A DNA stretch of 64,000 bases. It comes from Psychrobacillus sp042944905. Its GTDB lineage: Bacteria; Bacillota; Bacilli; Bacillales_A; Planococcaceae. The position numbers were made by a program, and so were the translations under genes. Positions 8,312 through 17,135 of this stretch are shown here, piece after piece (the first letter of the stretch is position 1; each line of letters opens with the position of its first letter). Location of the stretch: assembly GCF_042944905.1 (NCBI RefSeq), contig NZ_CP168496.1, positions 2,170,001 to 2,234,000 of the forward strand, in the 5' to 3' direction. The notes beneath the pieces were generated by a model that did not search any database, was not told the origin of the DNA, and worked only from the letters and a program-made list of their open reading frames with translations.

Positions 8312-8347
8312 AAAGAGCTGTTGTACAAATTGTACAACAGCTCTTTT
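8312..8347 (+). terminator. Bidirectional terminator, 17-bp perfect inverted repeat
   Basis: AAAGAGCTGTTGTACAA (8312-8328) and its exact complement (8330-8346) meet almost without a loop, and Ts follow. It serves yqgW and the convergent lipoprotein gene, which ends at 8348. Confidence 0.88.
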
Positions 8348-9457
8348 CTATTCATCTAAGTGAATCCAGACTTTTTCTTTTAAAGGATTTAACTGAATCC
8401 AATTTTCCTTCTCATATCCACCTAGGCAAGTTTCTCCGTTTGGTGAGCATACAATGGGTTGAGTTAAAACTTCTCCCAATTCCCGTTCCCCATCCAATGA
8501 AATAGATGAAAGAATACCTCTATCACTAGATTCATCGACATTCCCACTTTTTAGTCCCTTAATTAGAAAAAATTGATTTGAATTCACATTGGAAATAGTT
8601 GGTATGACCCATTCTGAGTAATTACTGATTGCCGGTGATGTCCATTCAAAAGAACTTTGCTTTTCATTGTCCATGAAACGATATTCATATAACTTTTTTT
8701 CTTCGTTTATCTGAATATACAGCATGCTTTTCCCTAAATTCTGAACATCAATTAAATGCATAATACCTGTTTCCTTCAATGATTTTTCAGCAATTGAATA
8801 AAGTATCAACTCATTCCCATCTAAACTGCTATCAGATCCTCTTAACAACATTAAGTGATCCTCATCGTACCACTTCACAAAAGGGTTCTCTACCTCTATA
8901 GATTGCAGGTTTTGAGTAGAACTATTGTAAACAAACGTATTATAGGTCCAATCCTCATAAAATGTTGTAAAAACAATTAAATTTGGATTCGTAGGATGCC
9001 AATCCATATATAGTTCATCAGATTCAAAAGATAAGCTTTGCACTAAGTATCCATTCTTATGTATAATCTGAACTTCCGCTGATGAAGAATTACTTGATGT
9101 ATGTAATAAGATGAGCTCTTTATTTGGATGAATAAAACCTTCCATTATCGGTGCAGTTGAAGTGTAAATTATTTTCCATAAATGATTCGAAACGGAATAG
9201 GATTGAACGGTCCATTTTCCTTTGTCAAAGATAATAAAAAGTATTTCATCGTTTGATAACCATCCAATCACACTCTGAAAAGAGGAGGAAGTTAATGAAA
9301 TCGACGGAAATTCTTTGGAAGCTTTTTTAGGTGTACTTGTTAAAGCGGATGCATTATCTACTATGGCTGTCTTTTCATTTTCCTTTTTTGTCATTTTGCT
9401 TTCCGAACAACCTTGCAGTAGCATGACAAAAATAATTAGTATTCCAATTTTTTTCAA
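8348..9457 (-). CDS. yqgU: Lipoprotein, YqgU-like
   Basis: A 369-residue protein with a lipoprotein signal: MKKIGILIIFVMLLQGC, with lipobox LLQG-C17. The mature part consists of repeated beta-rich blocks (for example NDEILFIIFDKGKWTVQSYS and HPTNPNLIVFTTF) that look like a beta-propeller. It corresponds in position to B. subtilis yqgU, a lipoprotein of unknown function. It probably sits on the outer face of the membrane. The function is not known. Confidence 0.75.
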   Translation of the reverse strand: MKKIGILIIFVMLLQGCSESKMTKKENEKTAIVDNASALTSTPKKASKEFPSISLTSSSFQSVIGWLSNDEILFIIFDKGKWTVQSYSVSNHLWKIIYTSTAPIMEGFIHPNKELILLHTSSNSSSAEVQIIHKNGYLVQSLSFESDELYMDWHPTNPNLIVFTTFYEDWTYNTFVYNSSTQNLQSIEVENPFVKWYDEDHLMLLRGSDSSLDGNELILYSIAEKSLKETGIMHLIDVQNLGKSMLYIQINEEKKLYEYRFMDNEKQSSFEWTSPAISNYSEWVIPTISNVNSNQFFLIKGLKSGNVDESSDRGILSSISLDGERELGEVLTQPIVCSPNGETCLGGYEKENWIQLNPLKEKVWIHLDE

Positions 9458-9517
9458 TAGACTCCCCCCTTCATATTATAGTAGTAGACGTGTGAAAAAG
9501 AAATTTGTTTCATAGAA

Positions 9518-9547
9518 AAAGCACAGACATATTATTGTCTGTGCTTT
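9518..9547 (-). terminator. Terminator of the ltaS-family gene
   Basis: AAAGCACAGACA (9518-9529) and TGTCTGTGCTTT (9536-9547) with a 6-nt loop. On the minus strand it is followed by TTTTTC. It lies just after the end of the gene at 9552. Confidence 0.85.
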
Positions 9548-9551
9548 ATTA

Positions 9552-11456
9552 TTATTTATTTTCTTTTTCAGCTTGTTCAATCAGGAGATTTCCTGTTTTC
9601 AAATCATAGAAACGTAGTAAGTCCCCGTTAATAATCTGATCAGAATATCCAAGTTCTTGGTTAGTTCGATCAATATACGGTTGGCAATTTTCAATACCAA
9701 TTTCCGAACCATTAGAATTGTCGTAACAAGCATTACCTGCATACACCAATTTATCAGTTACAAAACCACCGTTACGGAAAATAGCAAAGTCCTCATGATC
9801 CTTAGAAAATAGATCTGCACCTAACTGCATGTCTTTCGTTGTATCTACGCCTAGCAAATGTAATATAGTAGGTCTAATATCAATTTGCCCTGCAACTTCT
9901 GTTTCTACTTTCCCTACTCCACTATGTGGAATATGAATAAAGAATGGAACGCGTTGAAGTTTAGCTGATTCATATGGTGTAATTTCTTTCCCTAAATATT
10001 GAGCCATTGCAGCATTATGGTTTTCAGAAATTCCGTAATGATCTCCATACATAACAATAATCGAATTATCATACAAACCTTTAGCTTTTAAATCATCAAA
10101 GAATGATTTTAAAGATTCATCCATATATCGTACAGTCTGAAAATATTTGTTTAAAGTTTTAGAATTAGAATCATACGGAGGGATAAATTGATCCTCTTCA
10201 TCTAAATCAAATGGATAATGATTCGTTAAAGTAAGCATACGAGAATAAAATGGTTGAGGCATATCTGCCATTAGATCAACCGATTGTTTGAAGAAAGGTG
10301 TATCTTTCAATCCCCATCCAACAGAGTTATCATCTGTAACATCATAACTATTCACATCATAAAATTTCTGAACAGAGAGTGCCTGATACATCATATCTCT
10401 GTTCCAAAAGCTTTTGTTATTTGGATGCATTACATTCGTGAAATAACCTTTATCATTTAAACTTTCTGCCATTGAGTGAAACTTGTTCCCACTATGCGTA
10501 AAGAAAACGGCTCCTCCACCTAAAGGATATAGAGAATTTTCAACTAAAAATTCCGCATCTGATGTTTTCCCTAATCCTGTTTCGTGGTAAAAATTCGAAA
10601 AGTAAAAAGTATCTTTGTCTTTCGTTAATGAATTCAAGAATGGTGTAATTTCATGACCATTCATATCGTTATTAATAACAAAGTTTTGTAAAGATTCCAT
10701 AGAAATAACGATTAAGTTTCGCCCATCAGCAAGACCAAACATTTTGGCATTAGGTTCCGCCTGATTTGATCGAACATAGTTATTTACTTCCACAAGTTCA
10801 CTACCATCTGCAAGCGCTCTTTGTGCATGTGATTTCGATTGAATATATAGATCGTATAAATGGTAGTTGTATGGTCCTAAATTTTTCACTAACATTTCTC
10901 TATCAAAACTTCTCGTAAGAAGTTGTGGTCTTTCGATTTCAGACAAACCTAAATTTAAAAACAATACTGCTGCAGCTAGGACAAAATATGCTCTTCTAAC
11001 AGTTGGTTTAACAAGTGAAATTTTCTGACCAATTTTTAGCCATTTTAAAGCAATGATAAGAATTGCAACATCTGTAAAATAGAAAATATCTGTAAAATTA
11101 ATACTAGATTTAGCAGAGTTTCCTAAATCGCTAAAGTTATTTGTCTGAAATAATACCGGAATTGTAATAAAATCCGTAAAAAATCGATAAAAAACTACAT
11201 TGACATATAACACTATTGATAGAATGATGCTTGTTGTAACAATATATCTATTTCTAGCTTTTGGACCTTTGAAAAATAATGATAGTCCATAAATAAACAA
11301 AAGAAAACTAAGCGGATTTATAAGTAATATAAATTGTTGCATCATATTCTCGATTTTCAAGTCAAAGCTTGTATGATAAACTACATAGGTTTTAATCCAA
11401 GTAGCCACAATAGCAATTACAAGAATTGAATGTGTCGGCCAGTTTTTCTTCATCAT
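9552..11456 (-). CDS. Lipoteichoic acid synthase family protein (YqgS-like)
   Basis: A 634-residue LtaS-type polytopic phosphoglycerol transferase. About five N-terminal helices (10-28, 38-60, 70-92, 118-140, 155-172) precede an extracellular sulfatase-like domain. The metal-binding Glu is in ISMESLQNF (E254), and the nucleophile is probably T298 in GLGKTSDAEF. YGDHYG is a further metal motif. These enzymes move glycerol-phosphate from phosphatidylglycerol onto the LTA chain or primer. B. subtilis has four paralogues, and the position matches yqgS, so which role it plays (main synthase or paralogue) cannot be read here. RBS AAAGGGGGGGATG. Confidence 0.92.
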   Translation of the reverse strand: MMKKNWPTHSILVIAIVATWIKTYVVYHTSFDLKIENMMQQFILLINPLSFLLFIYGLSLFFKGPKARNRYIVTTSIILSIVLYVNVVFYRFFTDFITIPVLFQTNNFSDLGNSAKSSINFTDIFYFTDVAILIIALKWLKIGQKISLVKPTVRRAYFVLAAAVLFLNLGLSEIERPQLLTRSFDREMLVKNLGPYNYHLYDLYIQSKSHAQRALADGSELVEVNNYVRSNQAEPNAKMFGLADGRNLIVISMESLQNFVINNDMNGHEITPFLNSLTKDKDTFYFSNFYHETGLGKTSDAEFLVENSLYPLGGGAVFFTHSGNKFHSMAESLNDKGYFTNVMHPNNKSFWNRDMMYQALSVQKFYDVNSYDVTDDNSVGWGLKDTPFFKQSVDLMADMPQPFYSRMLTLTNHYPFDLDEEDQFIPPYDSNSKTLNKYFQTVRYMDESLKSFFDDLKAKGLYDNSIIVMYGDHYGISENHNAAMAQYLGKEITPYESAKLQRVPFFIHIPHSGVGKVETEVAGQIDIRPTILHLLGVDTTKDMQLGADLFSKDHEDFAIFRNGGFVTDKLVYAGNACYDNSNGSEIGIENCQPYIDRTNQELGYSDQIINGDLLRFYDLKTGNLLIEQAEKENK

Positions 11457-11677
11457 GCCTACATCCCCCCCTTTTTACACTCTTTATAATATGAGTAAAA
11501 GTAACAGAGTATATCTTAATCCTTTCTTTACAATAAATCAACAAAAATGAAATGGATATGCGATATAATTTTTCAAGCCTGTTATTTTCATACCCATTAT
11601 TAGACGGCTGTAAACCTAGGAAGTTTCATTTTATATATCAATAGAAAAGCAACAGATACGAATGAATCCGTTGCTCG

Positions 11678-11872
11678 TTATCTTTTATATTTATTTTGCT
11701 CATGTCTTAATACCAAAATCGCTATTTGAAAGTCATTTACTTCAATCATTTGCATCTTATACAGTTCTTTTATTTCATCTTCCATCATTTCTAAGTCTGC
11801 TAACCGATCTTTCGTATATATGTATATTCCAAATCGTTTTAAAAGTTGCATTACATCATATACTGTTTTCAT
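11678..11872 (-). CDS. yqgQ: YqgQ family (DUF910) protein
   Basis: A 64-residue protein starting MKTVYDVMQLLKRFGIYIYTK, with the acidic helix DRLADLEMMEDEIKELY and a basic C-terminus. This is the YqgQ family, a small three-helix protein of unknown function (a role with single-stranded nucleic acid has been suggested). It lies 4 bp after fau on the same strand, and its GAGGTG ribosome site is inside the fau end. glcK, its usual B. subtilis neighbour, is absent. Confidence 0.88.
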   Translation of the reverse strand: MKTVYDVMQLLKRFGIYIYTKDRLADLEMMEDEIKELYKMQMIEVNDFQIAILVLRHEQNKYKR

Positions 11873-11876
11873 CTAA

Positions 11877-12458
11877 TTACACCTCTTGACGATTTAATTG
11901 ACATGGAATGATTTGTGAATTCGTAATTATTTTATTTACAGGAAGATCAAAGTTGTCTCGCTCCATAACTTCACACACTTGAAAATCAAATGCTAGAGAA
12001 ATTGTTTGACCGTTGTATTCAGATAAAAAGCGATCGTAATACCCTCCTCCATAACCAATTCGATAACCAGTTGGATCGTAGACAATGCCTGGAACTACAA
12101 GCAAATCAATATCTTTTGAGGACACAGCTGTAGAGATAAGAGGGTTGGGCTCAAGTAGCTGCATATAAACAGTTTCTAGCTGATTAAAATTTTCAAGCTT
12201 ATAAAAGGTCATTGTTCGTTCTTTAGGTTTACATTTAGGAACTACAACAGTTTTCCCCATCTCCCAAAGCTTCTTTATAATTCCTTCCGTGTCCACTTCT
12301 GGAAAAGCGGAGATTGTTAAGCCGATGGTGGATGCTTGGTCGACATCTTCTTCAATAAGAAAGCGATTTTCAATTTGTTTTGAGTATGTATGATATAACA
12401 CGCTATCTAGAGTTGCTAATTGATTTTTCATTTCTTCTCTTGCTTCTTTTTTCGCCAT
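11877..12458 (-). CDS. fau: 5-Formyltetrahydrofolate cyclo-ligase
   Basis: A 193-residue enzyme that converts 5-formyl-THF and ATP to 5,10-methenyl-THF. N-terminal basic residues (MAKKEAREEMKNQL) bind ATP phosphate, and the C-terminal signature is VVPGIVYDPTGYRIGYGGGYYDRFL (about 122-146; GGGYYDRFL is the core). It corresponds to B. subtilis yqgN. It is in one operon with yqgQ. RBS GGGGGAAAAGG. Confidence 0.93.
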   Translation of the reverse strand: MAKKEAREEMKNQLATLDSVLYHTYSKQIENRFLIEEDVDQASTIGLTISAFPEVDTEGIIKKLWEMGKTVVVPKCKPKERTMTFYKLENFNQLETVYMQLLEPNPLISTAVSSKDIDLLVVPGIVYDPTGYRIGYGGGYYDRFLSEYNGQTISLAFDFQVCEVMERDNFDLPVNKIITNSQIIPCQLNRQEV

Positions 12459-12486
12459 ACCTTTTCCCCCATAATTCCATAGAAAA

Positions 12487-12514
12487 AAACCAAAACCTAA
12501 ATTGGTTTTGGTTT
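12487..12514 (-). terminator. Terminator of rpmG
   Basis: AAACCAAAACC (12487-12497) and GGTTTTGGTTT (12504-12514), an 11-bp stem with a 6-nt loop. The minus strand continues into TTTT. Confidence 0.8.
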
Positions 12515-12520
12515 AAGTTA

Positions 12521-12670
12521 TTATTTAGTTTCTCTATGAAGAGTCGATTTCTTTTCACGTGAGCAATATTTTTTAAGTTCAAGACGTTCTGGATTGTTAC
12601 GCTTGTTTTTCTTAGAAATATAGTTGCGCTCTCCGCAATCTGTACAAGCTAATGTAATATTAACGCGCAT
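12521..12670 (-). CDS. rpmG: Ribosomal protein bL33
   Basis: A 49-residue protein, MRVNITLACTDCGERNYISK, with CTDCG present but the second cysteine pair reduced to a single C (KKYCSREK). This makes it a partly zinc-free-looking form. bL33 sits near the E site of the 50S subunit. The start ATG 12670 follows GTGGGAGGGACAACC. A second rpmG copy elsewhere would be expected in Bacillales. Confidence 0.92.
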   Translation of the reverse strand: MRVNITLACTDCGERNYISKKNKRNNPERLELKKYCSREKKSTLHRETK

Positions 12671-12784
12671 GGTTGTCCCTCCCACTCTTTTACAGGATGA
12701 AATATAAAATCTGAGCATGATTTATACGACTAATCCATTATAGCATATAAACAAATAAAATCCACAGTTTAAGGAAAGAATTTA

Positions 12785-12815
12785 TTCAAAGTTTTTTGGG
12801 ATATGTTAGTATAAT
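12785..12815 (+). promoter_or_regulatory. Possible promoter of the yqzD-yqzC pair
   Basis: TATAAT at 12810-12815 is a perfect -10. The best -35 is TTCAAA (12785-12790), but the spacing is 19 bp. Confidence 0.4.
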
Positions 12816-12846
12816 AAGAGGAAGTTATTAATTAGAGGTGAATATT

Positions 12847-13197
12847 ATGGACTACTCAATCATCATTATGCTTATCGGTATTATATTAACCATTGTTTCA
12901 TTTTTCGTAAAAGATTCTGTCAAGAAAATGGAGACAGAAATGGAAGACCTCTCTTTTACATTATATCAAGAAACAAGTGCTCTAAAAAGGAGACTAAAAA
13001 TAGTAGAAGAAGAATTATTAATGGAACCAACCAAAATAGCTCTACCCGTAAAACAAAAAACAAAATATGTCATTCATGATATTATAAAAAGCCAAGTACT
13101 GGAATTACACAAACAAGGTTATTCTTTACCAGAAATAAGCAAAAGATCCTCTTTAACTGTTGAAGAAGTGAAATCAGTAATAGGCGGTGGAAAATAA
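12847..13197 (+). CDS. Membrane-anchored protein with a C-terminal helix-turn-helix-like part (YqzD-like)
   Basis: A 116-residue protein with one N-terminal membrane helix (about 3-20), a charged coiled coil (about 24-60) and a C-terminal segment LELHKQGYSLPEISKRSSLTVEEVKSVI that looks like a Sigma-70 region 4/HTH fold. The start is ATG 12847 after TTAGAGGTGA. It is translated directly before the next gene with no gap. The position next to pst matches B. subtilis yqzD. I do not know the function; it may be a membrane-bound DNA-binding or adaptor protein. Confidence 0.65.
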   Translation: MDYSIIIMLIGIILTIVSFFVKDSVKKMETEMEDLSFTLYQETSALKRRLKIVEEELLMEPTKIALPVKQKTKYVIHDIIKSQVLELHKQGYSLPEISKRSSLTVEEVKSVIGGGK

Positions 13198-13680
13198 ATG
13201 AAGAGAGCATCCATCCGTTCATTGGGCATTGGATTATTTCTTGCTGGTGCCGTATTTCAAATTCAACATCTATCCACATCAGGTGAAATTAAATCTTCGC
13301 ATGCGATAAATGAAGGAGCATATGATAAGTCCCAAGCCGAATTGAAAATTGTTAAGCAACAGCTTGCTCAGCTTCAATTAAATTTAGAGAATGCAAAAAA
13401 AGAAAATAGTACAGAAGTTAACGCAAAAATTGAGGAAAAAGAAGATAAAGAATCCCCCCCAAAAAAAAGCACTTCTAATTCTATCTTAATAGTGCAACCT
13501 GGCATGAATTCAAGAGATATTAGTTCCGCATTAGAAAGCACTGGTATCATTCAAAATAAACAAGATTTTGAAGACTATTTAGATGCCCAGAATTTAACTG
13601 GGCGCATTCAAATCGGGGAATATGAATTGGATTCTTCTTTGACGATGAAACAAATTGCTGAAAAAATTACTAAAAAATAA
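13198..13680 (+). CDS. Membrane-anchored protein with an MltG/YceG-like LysM-type domain (YqzC-like)
   Basis: A 160-residue protein with an N-terminal signal-anchor (about 5-22), a coiled-coil linker (about 45-85) that is Lys/Glu rich, and a C-terminal domain VQPGMNSRDISSALESTGII..FEDYLDAQNL..IQIGEYELDSSLTMKQIAEKI. That domain resembles the N-terminal YceG/MltG subdomain but lacks the catalytic lytic transglycosylase part. It probably binds cell-wall glycan. It forms a two-gene operon with the gene above, with stop and start one codon apart. Confidence 0.65.
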   Translation: MKRASIRSLGIGLFLAGAVFQIQHLSTSGEIKSSHAINEGAYDKSQAELKIVKQQLAQLQLNLENAKKENSTEVNAKIEEKEDKESPPKKSTSNSILIVQPGMNSRDISSALESTGIIQNKQDFEDYLDAQNLTGRIQIGEYELDSSLTMKQIAEKITKK

Positions 13681-13687
13681 GAAAGAA

Positions 13688-13714
13688 GCCACCTCAAATG
13701 AATTTTGAAGTGGC
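13688..13714 (-). terminator. Probable terminator of the pst-phoU operon
   Basis: GCCACcTCAAA (13688-13698) and TTTGAaGTGGC (13704-13714) form an 11-bp stem with one mismatch and a 5-nt loop. TTCTTTCTT follows on the minus strand. It also lies just after the end of the convergent gene. Confidence 0.55.
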
Positions 13715-13722
13715 CACTATTC

Positions 13723-14382
13723 TTAATTATTTAATTCATAATGTTTTCCTTTTAATAAAAACAATACTCGCTCTGCCATATTTGTCGCATGATCCGCAGA
13801 TCTTTCCAAATAACGACATACGAATGAGAGTTGTGTAATTTGACTAAGTTGTGCTGGTTGCTCTACTCCAACAGATAGAAGTGTTTTAATCGCATAACCA
13901 TACATTGCATCTATTTCATCATCTAGTTTTGCAATTTTCTTTGCTTCCTCGATATCTTCATTCATAAAAGCGTCTAAAATTTGCTTTAACATTGCAATTG
14001 TTTTAACACGCATTTCATCTAATAAGTGAATCGGAGCAATATGCTCATCTTTCCCAATTCTAATTGTTTCTTTTGCAATATTTACAGCATAATCACCAAT
14101 TCGTTCCATATCCGATGCTGCTTTTATCAGTACCATTAATCTTCGTAAATCAGTAGCTACAGGTTGTTGTTTGGCAATAAGTAAAATAACCCGGTCATTA
14201 ATTTCTTCATCCATTCGATTAATATGGATATCGTTATTAATAACTGTAAGGGCACCTTCAATATCGCTTGCTAATAAATAATCGATGGATTCATTCAGTG
14301 TATTAATGGCCATATTACTTAATTCAAGCATCAAATTCTGTACTTGATGCAATTCCGCGTTGAATTTCTCTCTACCTACCAT
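13723..14382 (-). CDS. phoU: Phosphate signalling and transport regulator PhoU
   Basis: A 219-residue all-helical protein made of two PhoU repeats, each with an E/DxxxD-type metal motif (for example NDIHINRMDEEIND and KLDDEIDAMYGYA; also RIGDYAVNIAKE and RSADHATNMAER). PhoU restrains Pst transport and, in many bacteria, the PhoR kinase. It is the last gene of pstSCAB-phoU, 19 bp after pstB. B. subtilis itself lacks phoU in this operon, so this layout is closer to other Firmicutes. Confidence 0.94.
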   Translation of the reverse strand: MVGREKFNAELHQVQNLMLELSNMAINTLNESIDYLLASDIEGALTVINNDIHINRMDEEINDRVILLIAKQQPVATDLRRLMVLIKAASDMERIGDYAVNIAKETIRIGKDEHIAPIHLLDEMRVKTIAMLKQILDAFMNEDIEEAKKIAKLDDEIDAMYGYAIKTLLSVGVEQPAQLSQITQLSFVCRYLERSADHATNMAERVLFLLKGKHYELNN

Positions 14383-14401
14383 CTTTTTCTAACTCCCTTC
14401 G

Positions 14402-15202
14402 TCATCCGAAACGTCCTGAAATATAGTCCTCTGTTCGTTTATCTCTTGGTGTAGAAAAAATAACATCCGTTTGATCAAACTCCACCACTTCTCCGTTTAA
14501 GAAAAAAGCTGTTTTATCTGAAATACGAGCAGCTTGTTGCATATTATGTGTAACAATTATGATGGAGTAATCCGTTTTCAGTTCTTGAATTAGTTCTTCT
14601 ACTTTTAACGTAGAAATTGGGTCAAGTGCTGATGTCGGTTCATCCATTAAAATGACATCAGGTTCTATCGCTAAACAGCGAGCGATACAAATCCGTTGTT
14701 GTTGACCACCAGATAAGCTGTATGCATTCGTTGATAAACGATCTTTTACTTCATCCCAAATAGCTGCTCCTCGTAAACTTTTTTCTACAATTTCATCAAG
14801 TATCTTTTTGTTTTTAATACCGTGAATTCTTGGTCCATATGCAATATTATCGTAGATTGACTTTGGAAATGGATTCGGCTTTTGGAAAACCATACCTACT
14901 TTCGTACGTAATTCCTCTACCCCATAGTCTGCATCAAAGATATTACGTTCACGATATAAAATTTTCCCCGATGTTTTAACAGTTGGTACTAATTCCACCA
15001 TTCGATTTAATGTTTTAATATAAGTAGATTTACCACAACCAGATGGTCCAATAATGGCAGTTACTTCGTTTTCTTTAATCTGAAGGTCTATATTTTTTAA
15101 AGCGTGGTGGTTCCCATACCATAAATTTAATTGTTGTGTACTGTAAACAGTATTCGATAATTCTTCATTTACAACGGATGTATTTCCGATAACTTGTATC
15201 AT
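14402..15202 (-). CDS. pstB: Phosphate ABC transporter ATP-binding protein PstB
   Basis: A 266-residue ABC ATPase with Walker A GPSGCGKST (about 53-61), Q-loop MVFQKPNPFPKS, signature LSGGQQQR, Walker B VILMDEPTSALDP and H-loop VTHNM. The QKPNPFP stretch is diagnostic for PstB. It drives high-affinity phosphate uptake with PstA/PstC. There is a single pstB here, where B. subtilis has two (pstBA, pstBB). Confidence 0.97.
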   Translation of the reverse strand: MIQVIGNTSVVNEELSNTVYSTQQLNLWYGNHHALKNIDLQIKENEVTAIIGPSGCGKSTYIKTLNRMVELVPTVKTSGKILYRERNIFDADYGVEELRTKVGMVFQKPNPFPKSIYDNIAYGPRIHGIKNKKILDEIVEKSLRGAAIWDEVKDRLSTNAYSLSGGQQQRICIARCLAIEPDVILMDEPTSALDPISTLKVEELIQELKTDYSIIIVTHNMQQAARISDKTAFFLNGEVVEFDQTDVIFSTPRDKRTEDYISGRFG

Positions 15203-15229
15203 CTTTTTTCCCCCAGCTCCAAAATTAGT

Positions 15230-16108
15230 TTAGTACCTTTTTTGAAATTTATTTCGAATAAGAATAGCAATAGAGTTCATGATTAATAAAAACATCATTA
15301 ATACAAGAATGCCCGCAGCAGCGACATGTTGAAATTCTGCTTGTGGTCTTTTAGCCCAATCATAAATTTGCATTGGTAGTGCAGTGAATTGGCTCAGCAA
15401 ATTCTCCGGTAAAAACTGAATAATTACAGGTATACCGATTACTACTAAAGGAGCCGTTTCCCCAACTGCACGTGACAGAGCCAAAATTGCACCAGTTAAA
15501 ATTCCGGGAATAGCAGAAGGCAAGACAACTCTCGTGATCGTTTGCCATTTTGTTGCACCCATTCCATATGAAGCTTCCCGAACATCTTTAGGCACTGAAC
15601 GAATTGCTTCTTGAGCACCGACGATTATTACAGGTAGTATCAATAAACTCATTGTAAATCCTGCAGCTAAAATACTATTTCCAAGGGATAAAGTTCTAAC
15701 GAAAATAGTCAAACCGAGTAATCCAAATACTACAGAAGGCACACCAGAAAGGTTTGAAATATTCATCCGAATAAAGTCATTCAGTTTGTTTTTCTTTGCA
15801 TATTCCTCTAAATAAATTGCAGTACCCACACCTAATATTAAGGAAACAGGTGCCACAACACCCATTAACCATATGGAACCAACTAAAGCAGCCTTGATAC
15901 CAGCCTTTGCAGGAAAACGAGAACCAAAATTCCTGAAAAATTCTGGTGTTAAATAGCCAATTCCTTGTGTAGTTATTCTGTAAAATAGAATGGCAAGTAT
16001 GACTAATGCAAATAAAGTCGCGAAGAAAAATAGTGTTTTAAATACCCGATTTGTAATAAGTCGTCTATTCATTCTTTTTACTACTGATTCTTGATTTACA
16101 TATTTCAT
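15230..16108 (-). CDS. pstA: Phosphate ABC transporter permease PstA
   Basis: A 292-residue membrane protein with six helices and the EAA loop EASYGMGATKWQTITRVVLPSAIPGILTG. It forms the channel with PstC. The start ATG 16108 has GGGAGGAATATTAAG upstream and lies 1 bp after the pstC stop. An in-frame upstream start at 16150 would overlap pstC by 41 bp and place the ribosome site inside the gene. Confidence 0.95.
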   Translation of the reverse strand: MKYVNQESVVKRMNRRLITNRVFKTLFFFATLFALVILAILFYRITTQGIGYLTPEFFRNFGSRFPAKAGIKAALVGSIWLMGVVAPVSLILGVGTAIYLEEYAKKNKLNDFIRMNISNLSGVPSVVFGLLGLTIFVRTLSLGNSILAAGFTMSLLILPVIIVGAQEAIRSVPKDVREASYGMGATKWQTITRVVLPSAIPGILTGAILALSRAVGETAPLVVIGIPVIIQFLPENLLSQFTALPMQIYDWAKRPQAEFQHVAAAGILVLMMFLLIMNSIAILIRNKFQKRY

Positions 16109-16109
16109 C

Positions 16110-17057
16110 TTAATATTCCTCCCGATACTTTTTCGAAATAACGTGAGCAATAAAGTTCATCAATAGTGTAAATATGAACAATGTAAATCCTACGGAATAT
16201 ATAGAGTAATAGATAGTTGTTCCATATCCCGCATCTCCAGACGACACCTGAACTATATATGCGGTCATTGTTTGAATAGAATCCGTCACATTAAAATCAA
16301 ATTTTGGAGTAGAACCTCCTGCTAATGAAACAATCATCGTTTCCCCAATTGCACGTGATATAGCTAGTACAACAGAAGCAATAATTCCCGATAAAGCAGC
16401 AGGTAATACTACTTTTAAAGCAACCTCTAACTTGGTAGACCCCATTGCAAGTGCACCTTCACGTATAGATTTAGGAACGGATGACATGGCGTCTTCTGAT
16501 AACGATGCAATCATAGGTAAAATCATGATGCCTACAACAATACCTGGGCTTAATGCGTTGAAGATTTTTAATCCAGGGATAATTTGTTGTAGTAACGGTG
16601 TTACAAAAGTTAAAGCAAAGAATCCATAAACGATTGTTGGTATACCTGCTAAAACTTCTAAAATCGGTTTAATAATTCTTCTAGTGTTATCACTTGCATA
16701 CTCACTTAAAAATACAGCAGAAGCAATACCGAATGGAACAGCAACGATAATAGCAATTAAAGTCACTTTTAAAGTTCCTGCTATTAAAGGAAGAATTCCA
16801 AATAGTTGTTCTGTATTAGCAAATGGAAACCATTCCGTTCCAAAAAGAAAATCTGTAATCCGAACTCTTGAAAAAAATATCCCTGTCTCCACGATTAGTG
16901 TAAAAACGATTCCAAAAGTCGTTAACACGGAAACAGAAGCAATAAGTAAAAGAATGATTGGAATAATCTTTTCTATCATTTTCTTGTGTTTCTTATTGCT
17001 CGATTTTGCAATTAGTTCTTGTACTGATGAATGACCAGTTAACCTTTTTTGAGCCAT
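16110..17057 (-). CDS. pstC: Phosphate ABC transporter permease PstC
   Basis: A 315-residue permease with helices from residue 35 on and the EAA-type loop EGALAMGSTKLEVALKVVLPAALSGIIAS. It is the partner of PstA. The start ATG 17057 follows AAAAGGGGGAGTCACT; the longer reading to 17078 would bury that site. The 78-bp gap to pstS holds a hairpin that may lower pstCAB expression relative to pstS. Confidence 0.95.
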   Translation of the reverse strand: MAQKRLTGHSSVQELIAKSSNKKHKKMIEKIIPIILLLIASVSVLTTFGIVFTLIVETGIFFSRVRITDFLFGTEWFPFANTEQLFGILPLIAGTLKVTLIAIIVAVPFGIASAVFLSEYASDNTRRIIKPILEVLAGIPTIVYGFFALTFVTPLLQQIIPGLKIFNALSPGIVVGIMILPMIASLSEDAMSSVPKSIREGALAMGSTKLEVALKVVLPAALSGIIASVVLAISRAIGETMIVSLAGGSTPKFDFNVTDSIQTMTAYIVQVSSGDAGYGTTIYYSIYSVGFTLFIFTLLMNFIAHVISKKYREEY

Positions 17058-17091
17058 AGTGACTCCCCCTTTTACCAAACGAAAGAAAAGA

Positions 17092-17107
17092 GTAGCAAGC
17101 CTGCTAC
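17092..17107 (-). terminator. Attenuator hairpin between pstS and pstC
   Basis: GTAGCA (17092-17097), loop AGCC, TGCTAC (17102-17107). CTCTTTTCTTT follows on the minus strand. A leaky terminator here would give more binding protein than permease. Confidence 0.55.
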
Positions 17108-17135
17108 CCGTATCTTTACTTTTCAGATTGACCTT

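Noticed and set aside
16684..17034. Plus-strand open frame opposite pstC
   Set aside because: Antisense shadow of a membrane protein; no ribosome site, and pstC is certain.
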